Source: Avena insularis
Taxonomy: Eukaryota > Streptophyta > Magnoliopsida > Poales > Poaceae
Assembly: GCA_023614405.1 (NCBI GenBank)
Contig: CM042691.1
Coordinates: 177,540,927 to 177,604,926, forward strand
DNA: 64,000 bases
Direction of reading: 5' to 3'
Both the position numbers and the translations under genes were made by a program. The stretch's first letter is position 1. Every line of letters begins with the position of its first letter. This document shows, piece after piece, positions 1-11,727 of this stretch. A model generated the notes under the pieces. That model was not told the DNA's origin. It worked only from the letters and a program-made list of their open reading frames with translations, and ran no database searches.

Positions 1-307
1 ATGTTGCAGGTTATTATTCTGATTCTTAGTGATCGAATAGGTCGCGGTACTCCACTCAACGTTTGTTCGCTTGTGGGTAATAGAAGATGGAGTCTACTAT
101 ATATATTTATGCTTCCGTTTGCTATTGAACTATTTGAGCTAGCCTGCATGCTAAGCATTATTGTAATAATTGCAAATTCTAGATCAATTCGTTATTTATG
201 ATGCACTGTTCAATTCTTTGGTATTTATTTATACTGTGTGTGCCGGTGAACCGATCCAAGGATTGACACTATACACATACTCATCCTTATTAGGCGAGGG
301 TGTTACA
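1..307 (+). repeat. Element W 5' LTR, 3' end only
   Basis: This segment is nearly colinear with 5534-5842 and ends in TGTTACA immediately before the primer-binding site. It represents the last tenth of a 3.35-kb LTR. No protein is expected here. Confidence 0.85.
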
Positions 308-310
308 GGA

Positions 311-322
311 TGGTATCAGAGC
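311..322 (+). promoter_or_regulatory. Primer-binding site of W (initiator Met-tRNA type)
   Basis: TGGTATCAGAGC is the standard plant LTR-retrotransposon primer-binding site, complementary to the 3' end of initiator methionine tRNA. It begins 3 bases after the LTR end. Confidence 0.9.
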
Positions 323-1220
323 AGTGCGTTGACTGTAGGAACGTGACCTAGCAATGGAATAAGAAAGCCATATGAAATTATAAACACTATTTGATTCCGT
401 ATATTCTCTTCTTACACTTTTGTCTAGTCTCATCTTATCACTTCAATTCTCATACTCTTCTCTTTTAAAATATAGAAGGAAGGATCTCTCTAACAATGAA
501 CTCATAATTTTGTACTTATTAGATTCTTGTAATATTTCATCTATCTTTTCTAATCTCATCTTGTTCAAACTTGTAGATAAACACTTGTGCAAGATTAAAT
601 ATAGTTAGATGATGTCCACCATATAGTTTTTGATATGACTTCCTTTAGATATAGAAATAGATCATTGCAAGAACTTGTGTGATAGTTGTTTTATTATGTT
701 TTGGTTGTGCTATTTGATACCTTAAAGTTCCAGAATATTTTTGTGAGATTCCATATTATATTAATGAAGGTTTTGATTAGAAATTCCTGATATTTTTGCT
801 GTAGTTTTCTGCTGAACCTTCTGTACTGTATGATTTTTCATGTTTTTTTGGTAACTGGGAAAAATCTAAAAAATAGGGTCTGGTGCGAAACTTACTGTAC
901 TATATGTACAAAAATTGGCTAAAATTCCTGATGAGTTTAAGGTGTCCAGGAAAATTCGTGAACACTACTGTAGTTTCAGGACAGATTCTGCATTGCTTTT
1001 GTGTAGGTTCACCCCCAAACGAATGTTAGTCAATGGAAAACTATTTTGTGGATGGAATGACACTAAAACAATACTTCTGGAACATAAACAAAACTATTTT
1101 GGCTTGAGTGTTGTTTGCAATGATTGTTTGCTTATGTGTCAATTGTTTGCTTCATATAGTTATGGGTAGTGATACTTCTCTAGTCTTTCTATCTATAAGT
1201 TATCTATGCTGTCCCAACAG
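323..1220 (+). other. Untranslated leader of W between primer-binding site and gag
   Basis: About 900 bases of T-rich sequence without a convincing reading frame. A CTGTAGGAA motif at 332-340 resembles a 5' splice donor and is shared with element V at the same place. The leader ends in CCCAACAG directly before the gag ATG, a plausible 3' splice acceptor, so much of this leader may be an intron (inference). Confidence 0.5.
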
Positions 1221-2231
1221 ATGTCGCCCCGCTGCCAACCCACTGAGATGGAGCAACTGATAGCAGCACAGGCATAGTTAGCATAGATGATGACCCAATT
1301 CATAGCTGCCCATAACAACAACAACAACAACAACAATGGAAACCACCAACCCCAGGAGGATGCTCTCACCAGGTTTCTGAAACTGAGGCCAGCTAAGTTC
1401 TCCACTGCACCTGAACCTATGATTGTTGTTGACTGGTTGCGCTTGGTGAACAAAGATTTAGTGACTATTGGATGCACTGATGCTGGGAAGGTGAGGTTTG
1501 CTGCTCACTTACTGGAGGGACCAGCTGCTTCTTGCTGGGATACTTTCCAGATCACCCACCCACTGGACACTATTACTTGGGCCATGTTTGAAGAAGGATT
1601 CAAGACCAATCATGTTTCCTTAGGGGTTATGAGTGTGAAGATGAAGGAGTTTCGCAAATTGCGTCAAACCAACCGTATGGTGGCAGAATACATAGAGGAG
1701 TTCAATAATTTGTCACGCTATGCACCTGAAGATGTTGATATTGACGCCAAAAGGAGAGAGAGGTTCCTGGATGGCCTTAGTGATGAGCTCTCACTTCAAC
1801 TATCCGTGGTCTATTGCCCTACTTTCCAAGAGATGATGGACAAGGCTAGAATTCTTGAAGGGAAGCACAAGCAAGTGGAATGACGCAAGAGGAAGTACAA
1901 TGATCATAATTCAGGATCACACCATAAGCATACCTACCATGATGGTAATGGGAATTCTGGACATCACCATCATGGTGGCATTGGACACAACCACAAAGGA
2001 GTCAATGGATACCACCGCAATGGAAATCGAGATCTCAGCACTGTGGAATGCTTCAAGTGCAAGAAGATGGGACACTATGCTGATAACTGCCCGGAGAGGA
2101 AGATTGAAATTGGAGCCAAACCAGATTCACCCCTGAAGGCAACTGTGAACCATGTGAGCATGGGGAAAGCACTCAATAAGCCATGTCGTGTGACTAGTAA
2201 GTTCCCGCTAATTTATGCATCACACTCGTAA
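1221..2231 (+). pseudogene. gag: Gag of element W, broken by three stops
   Basis: One uninterrupted frame runs from the ATG at 1221 to the stop at 2229 except for TAG codons at about 1278 and 1284 and a TGA at 1881. It encodes the capsid-like retrotransposon Gag: an N-terminal Asn run (about residues 30-37), a conserved core that lines up with V Gag (for example LRPAKFS, VRFAAHLLEGPAA, YIEEFNNL), a His-rich spacer, and a CCHC zinc knuckle [14 protein letters not shown] at about 2047-2088 that would bind element RNA. The two early TAGs sit where Gln codons are plausible. An ATG at 1287 would bypass the first two stops, but the third still separates core from knuckle. The start at 1221 was chosen because it follows CAG, as the gag starts of V and U do. 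Confidence 0.8.
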
Positions 2232-2330
2232 TGTTTTCAATACTCGTGCATCGTGTTCATTCATATTGAGGCATTCATGGGATAAGAATAGTTATATATG
2301 GAGTTACTTAGAGGATCTATTAAAGAGAAC
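2215..2330 (+). pseudogene. Relic of the aspartic protease of W
   Basis: Just past the gag stop, a different frame reads VFNTRASCSFI, which aligns with the active-site strand [12 protein letters not shown] of element V. The catalytic Asp and Gly are both replaced, and a frameshift near 2230 separates it from gag. Nothing recognisable follows until the polypurine tract, so the rest of pol was deleted. Confidence 0.6.
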
Positions 2331-2478
2331 CCACTGGAAAGGATTAATAGCTAGCACAAGATATCATAGTTAAGTATTAGATGTTGGAGATGCCAAGTTC
2401 AGTTTTTAAGGGGGTTAGCCTCGACAACAACACCCATAACCTTGCTAACCATTTCGAATCTCGGGATGAGATTCATCT

Positions 2479-2492
2479 TAAGGGGGTTAGTC
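2479..2492 (+). promoter_or_regulatory. Polypurine tract of W
   Basis: TTAAGGGGGTTAG lies immediately before the 3' LTR start TGCCACATCC and follows the motif GGGATGAGATTCATC. Elements V and U have matching motifs on the other strand. It primes plus-strand DNA synthesis in the family. Confidence 0.8.
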
Positions 2493-5400
2493 TGCCACAT
2501 CCTAAGATTTTAGAAAATTGGGACTAGAAAAAAATGCATTTGCATGTCATTCATAAGCATTGCATTGCATTCATGAAAATTTGAATTGCAACACACTATA
2601 TTCAAATCATAATTTGAACCACCAAAATGCTTGTACATAGGAATATACATACACAAAGGAAAACACTATTTATAAATAGGTAAGTTATTGCCAAAATTGA
2701 TATTAGATTGATCCCCTGAATTTTAGAAAAATTTAGAAACTGGATTGACCTTAATTGGAGTTTATATGAAAAAGCTATAAAAGAAATAGTTGAAACAGTA
2801 AAATAAAAAGAATAAAACAACAAAAAAAATAGACCTAGCTAAACTACCCCGGCCACCCCAGCCCGCACGGCCTAGCTAGCCTAGCGCCGCCAGCTACCCG
2901 CCGCTCGTCCCACCCCGCGTGCAGCACGCAGCACAAGCAGGCCAGAAGAAGCCTAGCAGCGCCTACAGCTCGCTCTTCCTCCCCTGTCCCGCTGATGTGT
3001 GGGGCCCTCTCCCCTCCTTCAACCTCGCGATGAACACTGTGTCCCTCACGCCCTCACTCGATCCAAACGAAATGCCCCTAGGAAAATCTCTAATTCCACC
3101 TCAATCCGTTCTCCCCCGCATCCGATTTTTCCCCTCCTATATAACCTCGACCGCCGTCGTTTTTCCCCTCTACCAAACCCTAAATCCACGCCACCAAGCT
3201 ACAAAGATTTGTCGCCGAAGTTTCACCGCCGCCTCGGAAGCTCGCAGTCGAGGTTGACCCCGACGCCATCGACCACCCCGAGCCTCCCATTCACCTCTAA
3301 TCTCTTTCCCGTGAACCTCCGATTCTCCCTGACCAGTTCCTCTTCCCTCCAGTGCACCGGGGCACCTCCGATTGCTTGCCGGAGCCCCGCAGTCGCCCGC
3401 CGCCTTTAGTCGCTCTCTGTCGTCGCTAGAGGAAACGAGACACCGCGCCGAGTCTGCCAGGAAGCCTGCCATCCTTGTCCGCAACTCGTGGACTACTCCT
3501 CCTCTACTGGAGATCCCTGGAGCACCTCCCATCGCCATCGTCCGAGCCGCTCCGCCGTCGCTAGCCACTGGTCATCGGCAAGGTGAGGATGATCATCTCC
3601 GTGCCGTCGGATCGGGAACCGACGCTCGGGATTAAAACAACGCGCGAAACGGTATCGGCCACAAACCGTGCACCGCGTGGCGCACGCGTGGCTGCCGCTT
3701 CAGCAATCAACTGCGAAGTTAGCGCAGTCAAATCTGTTAATAAGTTTTTCGAATTAAAATTCCAGAAAATATGTAGAACTTGTAAAATTCATCTAAAAAG
3801 ATTGGTAGGTCCAAAAATAGCAAATATTATATCAATGGATTCATAAAATTGAGTAGAATATTAACATCAAATTGGATCTAACTTTTACGGTACGTGTTTA
3901 CTGTAAAAATTTAAATAGTTTAAATGTCCCTTTAGAGTATTAAATTGCTAATCAATTATTTAGAGGTCATAAAAATATGAATAATATGCCGATGGAAATC
4001 TGGTTCCAAATAGATCATTAATATGCAACTAGTTCAGGCTTTGATTGTAAGGTTTTTCCGTGAAGATTTAATTAGATTAATGGCCTTTTGTGTAATAAAT
4101 TCATAAGAAAATAAGTATTGTTCATAAAATTGCAAGTAATATGTCCCTGGAATCACAATCTCGTGTAGATTACAGAACTGATTTTAGTTTGATATCTAGA
4201 CAACAGAAACTATTGAAATGATTTAAAAACCATCAAACACAATTTAAATTATAAGAAAATATCTATAGCTCCGATTAGGGTGAATCCAATTCCTACTAGT
4301 TCGTATTAATGCCCTCTATCTAGTACACTTTAGATACAAATTTAATTCAACAATGAGAACAGAAGTTACAATAGATCTGTTAAAACACCAATAATGTCAA
4401 GTAATTATTAATAACAAATACCCCATTGCATTAATAAATCTATTGCATGCATCATATATTTTAGTACTGTTTAGAGAACAAACTACAACCGTTATGACTT
4501 AATAAATTGTCATGCATGAATTTGTGCATTTGTTATGGTTGTATGGTTGTTTATGTGGTATGTAATTGTTTAATTCGATAGATTGCGAGAAGTGCAACGT
4601 GTGTGATTGCAACGAGTGCTTGAACGACTTCAGTTGCAACCAAGGCAAGTAGTTGCAATTTTGTTCATGCACTTGTCCTACTATTTTTCCCTTGTGCATT
4701 TGTAGTGTATTTTTGTAGCTACATGTCTAGGTATTACTATGCTATGCTATATCCTATGTATTGTGGTAGGAAACTCCTTTATAGTTGAGCCCCCGTATGG
4801 TAGATGTGCTTAGCATTGCTGTAGGTACGAGGAAGGGTTCATCCTTTGGTAAAGTAAAAGTTTTGTTCTACTAAAACAACATAATGTCAATGAACTACCT
4901 GGTCGGAGTGGCTGGATTAGTCATCAGATGGTGAGGAATGACGCCCAGGGCACTAAGAAGGATTAGTTGTCTTTATTCCAGTAGTTTACGTGTGCAACCA
5001 TGTGCCAGTAAGACATGGGTGGATGGTTGGACTCAGTAGGTCGTGGTGACCCGAACCCAGCGTAGCCAGAGATGTAGTGAATGGTAGGTTGGAACCGGTG
5101 CGCAGTGGGGTTTGGTGTTCTACTTCCCGAACGGTCTCTTCTTGGGCTTCTCCCTATCGTCACACAATATGAGTGTGGTGGTACGAGCTAGGCTGTACAA
5201 GTCACATGGATAAAGTGTACAAACCCCTGCAGGGTGTATAAACTAAGTTATTAGCCTTGTCCCCGGTTACAGACAAATGAGTTGCTTGATATTGATGCTA
5301 TCACATATTCTCCCTCATCCTTATTTCTTGATTTCTAAAACTTGATGTGTGAACTAAATGGGTTGTTGTGAATCAAATTGGTTTTATTAAAGTAGGACAA

Positions 5401-5842
5401 AGTGTTTGGAAAATGGAAGCTAGCAATAGCTCCACCAGCCAAATAAGCATGTAGTTGCTAGGTCTATTGTCTCCCTATTTAGTGCTACTTGCCATACATT
5501 CCATGTATTGACCCTTCAGGGCTGCTAAGTTTTATGTTGCAGGTTATTATTCTGATTCTGAGTGATCGAATAGGTCATGGTACTCCACTCAACGGTTGTT
5601 CGCTTGTGGGCAATTGAAGATGGAGTCTACTATATATATTTATGCTTCCGTTTGCTATTGAAATATTTGAGCTAGCATGCGTGCTAAGCATTATTGGAAT
5701 AATTGCAAATTCTGGATCAATTCATTATTTATGATGCACTGTTAAATTCTTTGGTATTCATCTGTACTGTGTGTGCCAGTGAACCAATCCAGGGATTTGC
5801 ACTATACACATGAACTCAGCCTTATTAGGCGAGGGTGTTACA
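2493..5842 (+). repeat. Element W 3' LTR (3350 bp)
   Basis: It starts TGCCACATCC and ends GGTGTTACA. It holds a TATATAA at 3138-3144 followed by a GC-rich stretch of about 500 bases with spurious open frames, then AT-rich sequence with no gene. A block at 5212-5285 is shared with the LTRs of Y, U and V. No coding function is supported anywhere in it. Confidence 0.85.
3138..3144 (+). promoter_or_regulatory. TATA box of the W LTR promoter
   Basis: TATATAA in the context CCTCCTATATAACCTCG, followed by GC-rich sequence, is the likely RNA polymerase II core promoter of this LTR. In the 3' LTR it could drive readout transcription to the right. Confidence 0.6.
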
Positions 5843-6525
5843 TTGCTCTTGAATTAAATTTCTTTTTGAAGGTAGATGGGTGCATCTTCTCATAGTAAAC
5901 AATGTCGTTGGTGTGAGTTTCCAAATATCAGGAAAGAACATTCTCAATTTCTCGGGTAATGATAATACTGTTCTTTTTCGTAAAGAACGTCCAAAGAATA
6001 TGGATCTGAATGCCACAAGTCAAGTTTCCACACATATTAAGTGGAACAACATGTTTCACTTACGATTCCTATGTTTAATTTTATGAGTTTTCAAACTTCA
6101 TCCTATCTAACTATGCCCACTTGAATTTCTTCATGCCGACGCATCGAAATTAGGTCAAATTTGAACTACAATAAAATTGTAGGTTTGGTTTGCAAGTTTT
6201 GCAATTTTTTTAGGTAACCATCGGGGGCTTTTAATATATCACAAACCACCACCGTGAGTTCTGACACCAGGTTCAACTTCTTGCTAAAATTTTGCATCTT
6301 GACAATTTAACGAAATTAGGTCAAACTCGAGCTACCAGTAAGCGCGATAGATTGCTCTTGAATTACTAATTGTCTTTTCGAAGGTAGATGGGGGCATCAT
6401 GTTTTTATTAAACAAAGCCAACGGTGTGAGTATCCAACTATCAGGAAAGAACATTCTTAATTTTCCAAGAGATAACGAGATTGATCCTTTCTATAAAGAA
6501 AGTCTGAAGAATATGGATCTAAATG
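5843..6525. repeat. Older DNA with an imperfect 509-bp tandem duplication, interrupted by X
   Basis: The unit starting TTGCTCTTGAATTA at 5843 recurs at 6352. The second copy includes GAATATGGATCTAAATG just before X, matching GAATATGGATCTGAATG at about 5998-6014. In the first unit the next bases are CCACAAGTC; in the second they resume after X at 60476 as CCACAACAG with weak further similarity. No gene is visible in this stretch. The repeated short open frames are parts of the duplication. Confidence 0.7.
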
Positions 6526-6732
6526 TGATACGTTGTAAACGTATCTATAATTTTTGATGTTCCATGCTTGTTTAGTATCAACTTTTCTATGCTTTGTCTA
6601 CACTTTGAGGTATTTTTATACATTTTCTGGGACTAACCGATTAACAAGATGCCGTAGTGCCAGTTGCCTGTTTTCTGCTGTTTTTGGTTTTAGAAAAGCT
6701 AGTAAGGAAATATTCTCGGAATTGGACGAGAC
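6526..6732 (+). repeat. X 5' LTR, first part
   Basis: This part aligns with 58911-59117 of the 3' LTR up to GGAATTGGACGAGAC, where solo LTR Y interrupts it. The last five bases GAGAC correspond to GGGAC in the intact LTR and to GGAC on the far side at 24074, consistent with a worn 5-bp target duplication. Confidence 0.85.
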
Positions 6733-7791
6733 TGTAGCACCCCAAGGAATACCTAATAATAATTTGCTTGTTCTTTTGTTTAATTGCATCATCATAATAT
6801 CATGCTCATGTCATCATGCCACTTTGCATTTGAGCATCATATTAAAATTCTTGCATTGTTGTCTGGATTGCATTGCATTTGTTCTTTTCTAATTATATCT
6901 TGATTGTGTTGTTTCTATCACTAATACCTCTCACACTTTTATATCTCTTTTTGGTTTTCTACAACATTGGAATCCACTTGTTAGGTTTCCTCTAGTTCCA
7001 TCAATGTTTTTCTTCAATTCCAAATTCCATATCTAGTAAAAATGCCCAATTTGTCTACATGGGCATCATCTTATCTCTTTCTACTTCCCTCTCTGTCTCT
7101 TTTGTTACCACAACCTTCTATTGAAAATCCTATAAAACTATTCAAAAGGAATTGTGAATCAAATGGTTTTGAAACAAACAAATGAAACAAATAAGAAAGG
7201 CCCATACCCCTTCGCTGGAGAGTCCGACATCGTCTCCCCTGTTCTTCTTCCCGTCCGCTAGGTCTCTCTGTGGCCTAACGGCAGTGGGAAGGTTGCCGTC
7301 CCTCCCCGTTAGCCGCGTCAGCACTAAGCTCCCTTGTCTACCCGAGGCGAGCCCCTCAAACCCTATCTCTATTCCTTAGCGCCGCCACCATCCTTTGTTC
7401 ACCTTGCTTCTTCCCCACCAAAATCCTCTCGAGGGCACCATCATGTTCTTCAGGTCAACCAAGACCTCTCCAAGGGCACCCCCAAGCTTAAATAGCTGTG
7501 GGAATTGAACCGTTCTGCCTTCCTCTTCGTCCTCGCCGAAGATTGGACCGGAGCATCCCCAAATCGATGACATGGTCGCCCTTTCCCTCTGTGGGCGCCG
7601 ACGAATTCTGACGGTTCCAGCAGACCCGCTCCTCCTTCGACCACCCTGAAACCTCTATGATGTTCCCGGTGAGCTCAGCTTCCTCCCATGCCTCTCCTTG
7701 TTTACTCTCTCCCGGTCAGATGCTCTGCCCTTGTTAATCGACGTAGTTCGCTGCGGGTGCTCACCGCTGGTGTTTCCTGTTGGTTCTCGGA

Positions 7792-8317
7792 TGTTGGGGA
7801 TATGCTATATGGGTATCCTCATAGCATGTCTCTTATCCGGATAACCCGGGTGGCCCACAGTTGGTAGCATGGCCCATGGCCTTCTAGGCGGCCCAATTAG
7901 ATGGATCTAGAAGGGAGGCCCATGACGGATAAAGGAAGGCTACGGAGGAGTCACCGACGTACCCGGAGCCTTGGAGTGTAAGACACGTTAGACTGATTGT
8001 ATAATGTGCAGAACTCTGTATCCTGTATGGCTAGGACTTTCCCTGTAACCCTAGAACCTGGCGACTATATAAGTCGGGCCTATGTAAGCCTTTAGGGCAT
8101 AACATAACTCATACCTCGCACAGCGAACTGATCCCTGTAACTCGGCGTATTGCCATTATAATGATTTATATGAGAAGTAGGATTCCGCCGCCGTTGAGGG
8201 ATCTGAACCTGGGTAAGCTGTGTTACCTCATACTGTCAACCGTCCGCATTACCCCACATCTCTAAACACGCACTGTGAGGACCCCTCCATGGCGTACTCG
8301 TCGGAAATACCACGACA
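7792..8317 (+). repeat. Z 5' LTR
   Basis: It starts TGTTGGGGATATGC and ends ATACCACGACA. TATATAA at 8066-8072 (context GCGACTATATAAGTC) is the core promoter candidate. It matches 20433-20959. Confidence 0.92.
8066..8072 (+). promoter_or_regulatory. TATA box of Z
   Basis: TATATAA is preserved in the same place in the 3' LTR (20707-20713) despite divergence around it, supporting a functional promoter when the element was active. Confidence 0.7.
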
Positions 8318-8318
8318 G

Positions 8319-8336
8319 TTGGTGCCCACCATGGGG
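8319..8336 (+). promoter_or_regulatory. Primer-binding site of Z
   Basis: TTGGTGCCCACCATGGGG lies two bases after the LTR. It looks like a CpG-decayed form of the TTGGCGCCCACCGTGGGG sequence usual in this lineage. The decay may have created the ATG at 8331, so that ATG is not a safe start codon. Confidence 0.7.
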
Positions 8337-10640
8337 CAAGAGGCACTTCAGGCTCTTTAGAGGGAGAGGTCCAAGATCTTCGCAGGAATCGGCAAAACCG
8401 TAGCCATCGGTTGCGTTCTATTCTCCGGCAATGTCCCAATCGTCCCTCCTGACGAGTTCTGGGTCCCGACAAAGACGAACCCTATGTGGTGCTCAATCGT
8501 CCCCATCAGAGATATCCACCTCTTCATCGGTGAAACCGACTCGGGCACTAGTTCCCGAGGAGTCGGAGGAGCATCAAGACGCGCACGAACCGCCTATGTG
8601 AAGGATACGTTCGTGGAAGGATCAATGTCGGATCTCTCCTCGGAGTTTGCTGGCAAAGATCGGAAATATTCAAGGCCCACCCAAACCGCCCCTGTGGAGG
8701 ATATAATGGTGGAAGATTGCTGCAAGTCCGGCGGCTTCGCCCGTGCGTCTGGACAACAGAGATCCAAGTTCGTCGGAGTGGTGACCATCTTCGATCTGGC
8801 GCGTTACATTCAGAGAGAGGGCGAAAACCCCCGTGATTACCTTGCCAGGTTTCTCCGTATATGGGCCGATCTGGCTCATTACCCCAATGATGATGCTATG
8901 TATCACTTTGTTGAAGGACTGGACCAAAGCACGCTTCTCTGACATACGCTAAGGCGGCATCAGGCTTCAGGATGCCTCACTTTCGAAAGCACCGTCAATA
9001 GCTACGTGGAGGCTGAGGAGGAAGCTCAGACAAAACTTGCGCTCATTGGCGGAGCCCCTCCCCCTCATCTACCACCACCACTACCGCCTCCGGTCGTTGT
9101 TGCCGCAGCTGCGCCACCACCTCCAGTCATCATCGCTAATGTTGCACCTCCATCGCCCGTCATCGAGGAAGCCCTGGCACCCTCCGACTTTGTGCTTGAC
9201 ACACTCTACGCCGACATCAGTGCTGACTCGAAGGAGATAGACTTCAGCCCGGAGGAGCTAGACTCTGCCATGCCGGAGATGGAGGAGGATTACAAGCGTG
9301 ACGAGTAGGCCAACAACGCTATTACGTCCTGAGAGGTGTTCGTCGCATTGGGACGACAATGGATGAAGATCAACCCGGATGATATCCGCCTATAGCGCTG
9401 GACAAGGGGAAGGGACCACCTGTTGCTACCGACAATGATCGCGCAAAGGCGATGCCCCCTCCGCCTAACCCAGTGCAGCAGTCGTAGGAACTCGGCACCG
9501 GTCCGAGCAACAACAACACCGCAAACCCGCCGCCTCCGGCATCTACGTCTACTGCTGTCCAAGTCACTCCAGCCGATAGAGTGATGTACGGCAACCTCCT
9601 CGTCGAGCCTACGACCATGGCTCATATTCGCAATGTTGTCCAGCTTGACGAGAAGCGCTAGCAGCTGCTGGAGGATGCGCAGGCCATCGCGGAGCAAGGG
9701 GCTAAACTAGATCGAGATCTGGCCAACGCGTAGAAGTCAATAGAGAAAGCTAGAGCAATGGATGCCGAGTACAAGACTCTGCTATAGCAGCAGAAGGTTA
9801 AGAAAGCTCCGGCTCGCGTCATCAACGATCCTGGTGTATGGCGAAATCTAGGATGGGCTCCCTCGAAGCCGGCATAGTCCAAGCCATACATTGAAAGTGA
9901 GGGCAGGAAGGTGATGCCCACTCCTCTTCTCAACCTCGCCGTCGCCAAAACCCTTCTGGAGTAGGATAGATCACCCGCAGCTGTGGATCAGGTCTATGAC
10001 CTTGTGGAAAGGCGGTAAAACAGCAGGAAAAGGCCACCTCTCAGAGGCTTGAGTCTGACCCAGCGTTTTGCCAGTCTATCCAGCATAAGCCACCAAGGGA
10101 CATATATCCTCATGATGTCGGGTCCCAAACGGGTTCGTTAGAACGAAGATGGAGGGATGCACACAATAGGAAGGATGCTATCCCCATATCCTCCGACCAT
10201 GGAGGCAAAGCTCAACCTCGTCGCCCATCTCCACCACCCCGCTCTCCCAGACATCGCGAAGACACCAAGGCTCACCGTCGTACGGATATGCCTCCGCCAA
10301 GGCAGAGTGGCATCGTCATCCGCGACAACACGGAATAGAACCGTTATGTTGGAGAGCGCAACCAAGGACATAATAGCAGGTCGCACCATAGCCCTCCGCG
10401 TCCCACAAGCAACCACAACAAGCGTGAGGTGTTGCAGGAGGGTAATAGCAAAAAGGCTAACCCACCGCCACCTCCGCCGCCGTAGGCACCTAGCAGCCAC
10501 CATGGCGGAGGAGGCCCGCGTCGTTCATGTAGACCATCCCCTGATGGCAAGAAGAAGAAAAGAAGCCCGGAGCCATACGATGCATGTTCATGTCTGGACA
10601 AGATCCATGATGCCCGGGAGGACCATACCTGGGACCACGT
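8331..10640 (+). pseudogene. gag: Z N-terminal gag region with a first Gag-like module
   Basis: Two long frames cover this region. The first (8331-9390) includes a Gag-like segment (about 8805-9030: YIQREGENPRDYLARF, then FVEGL and TLLRHTLRRHQ) followed by a Pro/Ala-rich stretch. The second (about 9400-10130) is hydrophilic with a probable coiled coil (LLEDAQAIAEQ). A third frame to 10640 is rich in Arg, Pro and His. Stops interrupt at 8358, 8940, 9306, 9330, 9485, 9659, 9731, 9785, 9875, 9962 and 10016. Most are TAG where Gln is expected. Tat-lineage elements often carry an extended or extra frame before gag. Which ATG was the true start is unclear. Confidence 0.6.
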
Positions 10641-11550
10641 TGCTTTGGACATGTGATACGGTCCGCAACTTACCCCAAAGGTTTCTGGATTTACAAGACC
10701 ATCAAGACCTATGACGGCACCGCCAAGCCAGCTACATGGTTGCAGGATTACGGTAACGCGGTGGAGATCGCCGGGGGTAACCCCAACATCGCCGTCAAGT
10801 ACCTCCCATTGATGTTGGCGGGCACGGCCAGGCAATGGATTGATCACTTGCCGGAGAGATCCATCTGCAATTGGCTGGACATGCAAGAAGCGTTCACCAA
10901 GAACTTCGAGGGTACGTACAAACTTCCCTGTACTGTTGGCGATCTATAGCGGTGCGTGCAGGAGAAATACGAGACATCTCGTGCGTACCTCTCCCGCTGG
11001 CTAGATACGAAGAATTCCTGCGCAGGAGTGCATGCTCAGAAAGCTAAGGACGCCTTCATTGATGGGTTGTAAAGGGGCACATTGCTCCGACATAAGTTGA
11101 AGCTCCTGCAGGACAATCACCAGCCAGATCTCAACTAGATGATCCAGTTAGCCAGTGAGTTCGTGGCTGCCGACGATAATGCTCGCGGCTCCCTGCCGCA
11201 ACGGCCGTTCCAACTCAAGCTCGGAGGAACAACAGCACCAAGCGGAAGACCTCGACAGAAGAAAAGAAAAACTCCGACATGGTCGCTATGAAATTTGCAG
11301 GACGAGGTGATGGCGGACAGCGTGGCCGAGGACGGGGAGCTGGTCATGGGCAGCAGCGAGGCAGTGAAACTACCTTAGCAGTACTTCGTGTTCCACAAAC
11401 CTACGAAGAGTACCATGATATGTCGTGCCTCGTACACCTCGATGCCAATGGCAAAGCCACTCACACCAATCGCCATTGCAAGTTCGTCAACGATCTCAAG
11501 GAGGACCCGGAGTCCGGCGACAAACGAAGTCGGAAGAACAAACCGTGAGG
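10641..11550 (+). pseudogene. gag: Z Gag core and basic tail
   Basis: From about 10680 (GFWIYKTIKTYDGTAKPATW) the frame encodes the classic retrotransposon Gag core: LPLMLAGTARQWIDHLP, a Trp-rich helix segment, then RAYLSRWLDTK and FIDGLQ/RGTLLRHKL. Stops at about 10947 (TAG), 11070 (TAA) and 11138 (TAG) again replace probable Gln codons. A different frame from 11279 carries a Gly/Arg-rich RNA-binding-like stretch and CLVH..HTNRHCKFV, a degenerate zinc-knuckle-like motif, ending at a TGA (11546) that was probably Arg CGA. The product would form the virus-like particle shell. Confidence 0.75.
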
Positions 11551-11727
11551 CCAGGGCAAGGGGAATAAGAAGGAAGAGGAGTCCAAGGATTCAAGTGACA
11601 TGGATGAGGATGTTGACCCCAAGCACGCCGCCAAGAGCGATGGCAAGGGAAAGAACCCCTTCGAGAAGAAGCGGCAGTTTTCCACACTTTCCTTGGCACC
11701 CCAACTGTCCGACAATAGAAGACCTCT

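Larger units (their letters stand above)
1..5842 (+). mobile_element. Element W: gag-only Ty3/gypsy LTR retrotransposon, left end outside window
   Basis: The window opens inside the 5' LTR. The first 307 bases match 5534-5842, the end of the 3' LTR, with the same GAGGGTGTTACA terminus. A primer-binding site follows at 311, then a gag reading frame with a zinc knuckle, a protease relic, a G-rich polypurine tract and a 3350-bp 3' LTR. Reverse transcriptase, RNase H and integrase are absent, because only about 260 bases separate the protease relic from the polypurine tract. Gag and zinc-knuckle sequence closely resemble element V, so W belongs with the chromovirus (Tekay-like) gypsy elements. 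It cannot move on its own. The base after the 3' LTR starts TTGCT, the expected right target duplication; the left copy lies outside the window. Confidence 0.85.

Noticed and set aside
1193..1477. Minus-strand frame of 94 codons opposite W gag
   Set aside because: It is the antisense of gag; its Leu run is the complement of the Asn repeat.
2919..3635. Overlapping frames of 85-136 codons in the W LTR
   Set aside because: GC-rich LTR leader sequence with several overlapping frames and no recognisable domain.
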